Source: Desulfobacteraceae bacterium (GTDB lineage: Bacteria > Desulfobacterota > DSM-4660 > Desulfatiglandales > Desulfatiglandaceae). From it: a stretch of DNA of 7,189 nucleotides. The notes below the pieces were generated by a model. The model made no database searches. It was not told the DNA's origin and worked only from the letters and a program-made list of their open reading frames with translations. Of the stretch, positions 4,631-7,189 are shown piece by piece. The position numbers were made by a program, and so were the translations under genes. The stretch covers positions 1-7,189 of the forward strand of contig DAOWOF010000118.1 of NCBI GenBank assembly GCA_030642205.1, given 5' to 3'. How positions within the stretch are numbered: position 1 is the stretch's first letter; every line of letters starts with the position of its first letter.

Positions 4631-7123
4631 ATGGGTCAAGAAAGAAAAATATTGGTTACAGAACATGGCTCTTATGATTTAGAGATATATCAGTGGGATG
4701 ATAATCGTTTTTCTGATTTATTGGTTTCTGAGAATGATCTTAATACTGATCAGGCTATGGATATCAGTAAATATTTACGGCAGGAAATCCAGAAACTTAA
4801 GGATCAAACGATTACAATACCTGTAATTGAGGATGTTATGGCATCAAAATTCAAGGAATATGGGGTAGAAAAAGTATCTCCCATTAAATTTGATCAATCC
4901 ATTTTTATTAGAAAGAGACCCAAATTGTCTGATAATGCTAAACGTGTTTTGGAAAGAAGATATCTAAAAAAAGATACTGAGGGCAAAACCATAGAGACTC
5001 CGGAGATGATGTTTCAACGTGTCGCCACACATATTGCGGCAGCAGAAGAAAAATTTGGAGATCCATCAAAGGTAAAAGAGATGGAGGCCAAATTCTATGA
5101 AATGATGATAGATTTAAAGTTTCTACCCAATTCTCCGACTTTGATGAACGCGGGCCGCAGTCTTGGACAATTGGCCGCCTGCTTTGTGCTGCCAATAGAA
5201 GATTCTATGGAAGGTATTTTTGATACCCTGAAAAACGCGGCTCTTATTCATAAATCAGGAGGAGGAACAGGGTTTTCTTTTTCCCGCCTAAGGCCTCAAA
5301 ACAGCAGGGTAGGCACTACTGGAGGCGTTGCGTCCGGGCCTGTGTCATTTATGAAAATTTTCAATACCGCGACAGAGCAGGTAAAACAGGGCGGAACCAG
5401 GCGGGGCGCCAATATGGCAATCTTAAAGGTTGATCATCCCGACATAATGGATTTTATTAACTGCAAGGAAAATAATAAGGAACTAAATAACTTTAATATT
5501 TCGGTTGCTGTTACAGATGATTTCATGAGATGTGTAAAATCCAATTTAACCTATGAATTATTGAATCCCAAGGAAAAGGATAATGAAGGAAATCTTAAAG
5601 CGGGTGAAGTTTATAAGGCTTTACTGGAAAAAGCCTGGAAAAATGGAGATCCGGGAATCATCTTTATTGACCGAATTAATATGGATAATCCGACGCCTGC
5701 TTTTGGTGAGATTGAGAGTACTAATCCATGTGGCGAGCAGCCATTGCTACCAATGGAGGCCTGTAATCTGGGATCAATTAACTTAACAAAATTTATTATT
5801 GATAATAATGACAAGCCGAGGATTGACTATGAGAGTTTAAAGGAAATGGTCTGGTTGTCGGTGCGGTTTTTGGACAATACAATACAGATGTCAAAATATC
5901 CATTACCTGAAATCCAGGAGATGGTGAGGGGAAATAGAAAGATAGGTCTTGGCATTATGGGTTTTGCTGATATGTTATATGAACTATCTGTGCCATATAA
6001 TTCGGGAAAGGCGCTTGAAACTGCAGAAGATGTGATGGGGTTTATCCAGAAGGAATCACACGCTGCTACCAAAGCCCTGGCAGAAGAAAGAGGCGTTTTT
6101 CCCAATTTTGATCTGAGCATCTTTAAGGATCGCAAGAATTGCCGATATCGAAATGCGACTACCACAACCATTGCCCCAACCGGCACCTTAAGTATCATTG
6201 CGGAATGTTCGAGTGGCATAGAGCCGTCCTTTGCCCTGAGTTATGTGCGCAATGTAATGGATAATGATAAGTTGATGGAAGTTAATCCTTATTTTGAAAA
6301 AATTGCCAAACAAAGAGGATTCTATAACGATGAATTAATGGAACAGGTTTCCATGTCAGGAACTATTAGTAAAATGCTTGAAATTCCGGAGGATATAAGA
6401 GAAATCTTTGTGACTGCTCATGATGTGTCGCCTGAATGGCATATAAGGATGCAGTCTGCCTTTCAAAAGTATACAGATAATGCTGTTTCAAAGACAGTAA
6501 ACCTTCCTGGCAATGCCACAGTTGAAGATGTAAAAAAGGTCTACGATCTGGCCTATGAATCAGGTTGTAAAGGAGTGACTATTTATCGGGACGGAAGCAA
6601 GGAAAATCAGGTGCTTTCTCTATCTGATAAAAAGAAACCGGAAGATATGTTTTTAACGGCAGTTAAAAAACGCCCTGAAACTCTGGAAGGTTTTACAACC
6701 AGGATGCTGACCGGAATGGGGCAGCTTTATGTTACAGTGACAGAATATGATGGCCGCCCATTTGAGGTTTTTGCCACAATAGGCAAATCAGGAAGATCCA
6801 CGACTGCCAAGACAGAAGCTATAGGCAGACTTGTCTCACTGGTGCTCAGGTCGGGTGTAAGGGTTGAGAAAGTGATAGAACAATTAAAAGGCATTGGCGG
6901 CGAGCATCCTGTGTTTCAAGCGGATGGGCTTGTGTTATCTATCCCGGATGCAATTAGCAGGGTTCTTGAGAAGAGATATATGAGAGGCAAGCCAAAAAAG
7001 AAGAATGGTGGCGCCCATGCTAACAGTCTTTTAGGGGAAACATGTCCGGAATGCGGTCAAACAATCAGTTTTGAGGAAGGTTGTATGACCTGCCATTTTT
7101 GTGGATTTACTAAATGTGGATAA
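4631..7123 (+). CDS. nrdJ: Adenosylcobalamin-dependent (class II) ribonucleoside-diphosphate reductase
   Basis: NrdJ reduces ribonucleotides to deoxyribonucleotides in the cytoplasm, using coenzyme B12 to make a cysteine thiyl radical, so it needs neither oxygen nor a second subunit. The 830-residue protein starts at the ATG after AGGAGG. Residues 1-80 resemble a degenerate ATP-cone. The core starts near 98 (KLSDNAKRVLERRYL). C184 (LAACFVL) and C378 (EACNLGSINL) form the redox pair. N365, C367 and E369 (NPCGE) are the active site, with C367 the thiyl cysteine. HKSGGGTGFSFSRLRP (207-222), GGTRRGANMAIL (254-265) and TTTTIAPTGTLS (510-521) are also family motifs. A TSCPD region follows at about 680-785, then a cysteine-rich tail (C805, C808, C818, C821, C824, C829) that probably shuttles electrons or binds zinc. 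Length fits the family. Regulation likely involves NrdR and the leader terminator. Confidence 0.97.
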   Translation: MGQERKILVTEHGSYDLEIYQWDDNRFSDLLVSENDLNTDQAMDISKYLRQEIQKLKDQTITIPVIEDVMASKFKEYGVEKVSPIKFDQSIFIRKRPKLSDNAKRVLERRYLKKDTEGKTIETPEMMFQRVATHIAAAEEKFGDPSKVKEMEAKFYEMMIDLKFLPNSPTLMNAGRSLGQLAACFVLPIEDSMEGIFDTLKNAALIHKSGGGTGFSFSRLRPQNSRVGTTGGVASGPVSFMKIFNTATEQVKQGGTRRGANMAILKVDHPDIMDFINCKENNKELNNFNISVAVTDDFMRCVKSNLTYELLNPKEKDNEGNLKAGEVYKALLEKAWKNGDPGIIFIDRINMDNPTPAFGEIESTNPCGEQPLLPMEACNLGSINLTKFIIDNNDKPRIDYESLKEMVWLSVRFLDNTIQMSKYPLPEIQEMVRGNRKIGLGIMGFADMLYELSVPYNSGKALETAEDVMGFIQKESHAATKALAEERGVFPNFDLSIFKDRKNCRYRNATTTTIAPTGTLSIIAECSSGIEPSFALSYVRNVMDNDKLMEVNPYFEKIAKQRGFYNDELMEQVSMSGTISKMLEIPEDIREIFVTAHDVSPEWHIRMQSAFQKYTDNAVSKTVNLPGNATVEDVKKVYDLAYESGCKGVTIYRDGSKENQVLSLSDKKKPEDMFLTAVKKRPETLEGFTTRMLTGMGQLYVTVTEYDGRPFEVFATIGKSGRSTTAKTEAIGRLVSLVLRSGVRVEKVIEQLKGIGGEHPVFQADGLVLSIPDAISRVLEKRYMRGKPKKKNGGAHANSLLGETCPECGQTISFEEGCMTCHFCGFTKCG

Positions 7124-7146
7124 TTTTTTGCCCTATATCTTCTAAA

Positions 7147-7163
7147 GCGGGCTTGATGCCCGC
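7147..7163. repeat. GC-rich hairpin downstream of nrdJ
   Basis: GCGGGC (7147-7152) and GCCCGC (7158-7163) form a perfect 6-bp stem with loop TTGAT, 24 nt after the nrdJ stop codon. It may help end or stabilise the nrdJ transcript, but no T-run follows on the plus strand (AACCCAAAG), and the minus strand has only TTTA. GC-rich hairpins of this look are often dispersed REP-like repeats. Which applies cannot be decided from one copy. Confidence 0.45.
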
Positions 7164-7189
7164 AACCCAAAGATGAAATTGTAAGAGTC

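Noticed and set aside
5827..6219. Minus-strand 130-codon open frame inside nrdJ
   Set aside because: It is antisense to the conserved NrdJ catalytic core and has no motif or ribosome binding site.

Overview
The window is AT-rich bacterial DNA with strong AGGAGG-type ribosome binding sites. It holds three blocks: a complete IS630-family insertion sequence (about 4-1223), a PreP/falcilysin-like zinc peptidase gene on the minus strand (1461-4379), and, divergent from it, a gene for an adenosylcobalamin-dependent (class II) ribonucleotide reductase, nrdJ (4631-7123). The protein types and the moderate AT bias would fit an anaerobic or microaerophilic bacterium, possibly Desulfobacterota. That placement is a weak inference because no taxonomic marker is present.

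The window opens at the edge of the IS. Twelve-bp perfect (21/25 overall) terminal inverted repeats face each other, each flanked by TA. Joining the flanks restores CTAG, the preferred IS630 target. Transposase is encoded on the minus strand as two overlapping frames joined by a run of eight A. A -1 slip at A-AAA-AAA gives a 377-residue protein with DNA-binding and DDE domains intact, so the element may be functional. Between the IS and the peptidase gene (1227-1460) lies a stretch with no convincing gene. It contains three inverted repeats, a locally GC-rich patch and a short minus-strand open frame of unknown meaning.

The M16C peptidase has the inverted zinc motif HILEH, a downstream glutamate ligand and the C-terminal R/Y pair of the family. 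It has no visible signal peptide, so it probably clears oligopeptides in the cytoplasm. NrdJ makes deoxyribonucleotides from ribonucleotides without needing or being damaged by oxygen. It has all the catalytic cysteines, a TSCPD region, a cysteine-rich tail and an N-terminal region that looks like a degenerate ATP-cone. The two genes share no obvious pathway.

The richest regulatory DNA is the 251-bp divergent spacer (4380-4630). It carries two NrdR-box-like sites 32 bp apart that bracket a sigma70-like promoter. A strong intrinsic terminator then sits inside the predicted nrdJ leader, before the ribosome binding site. This suggests two layers of control on nrdJ: NrdR repression and a premature-termination step.
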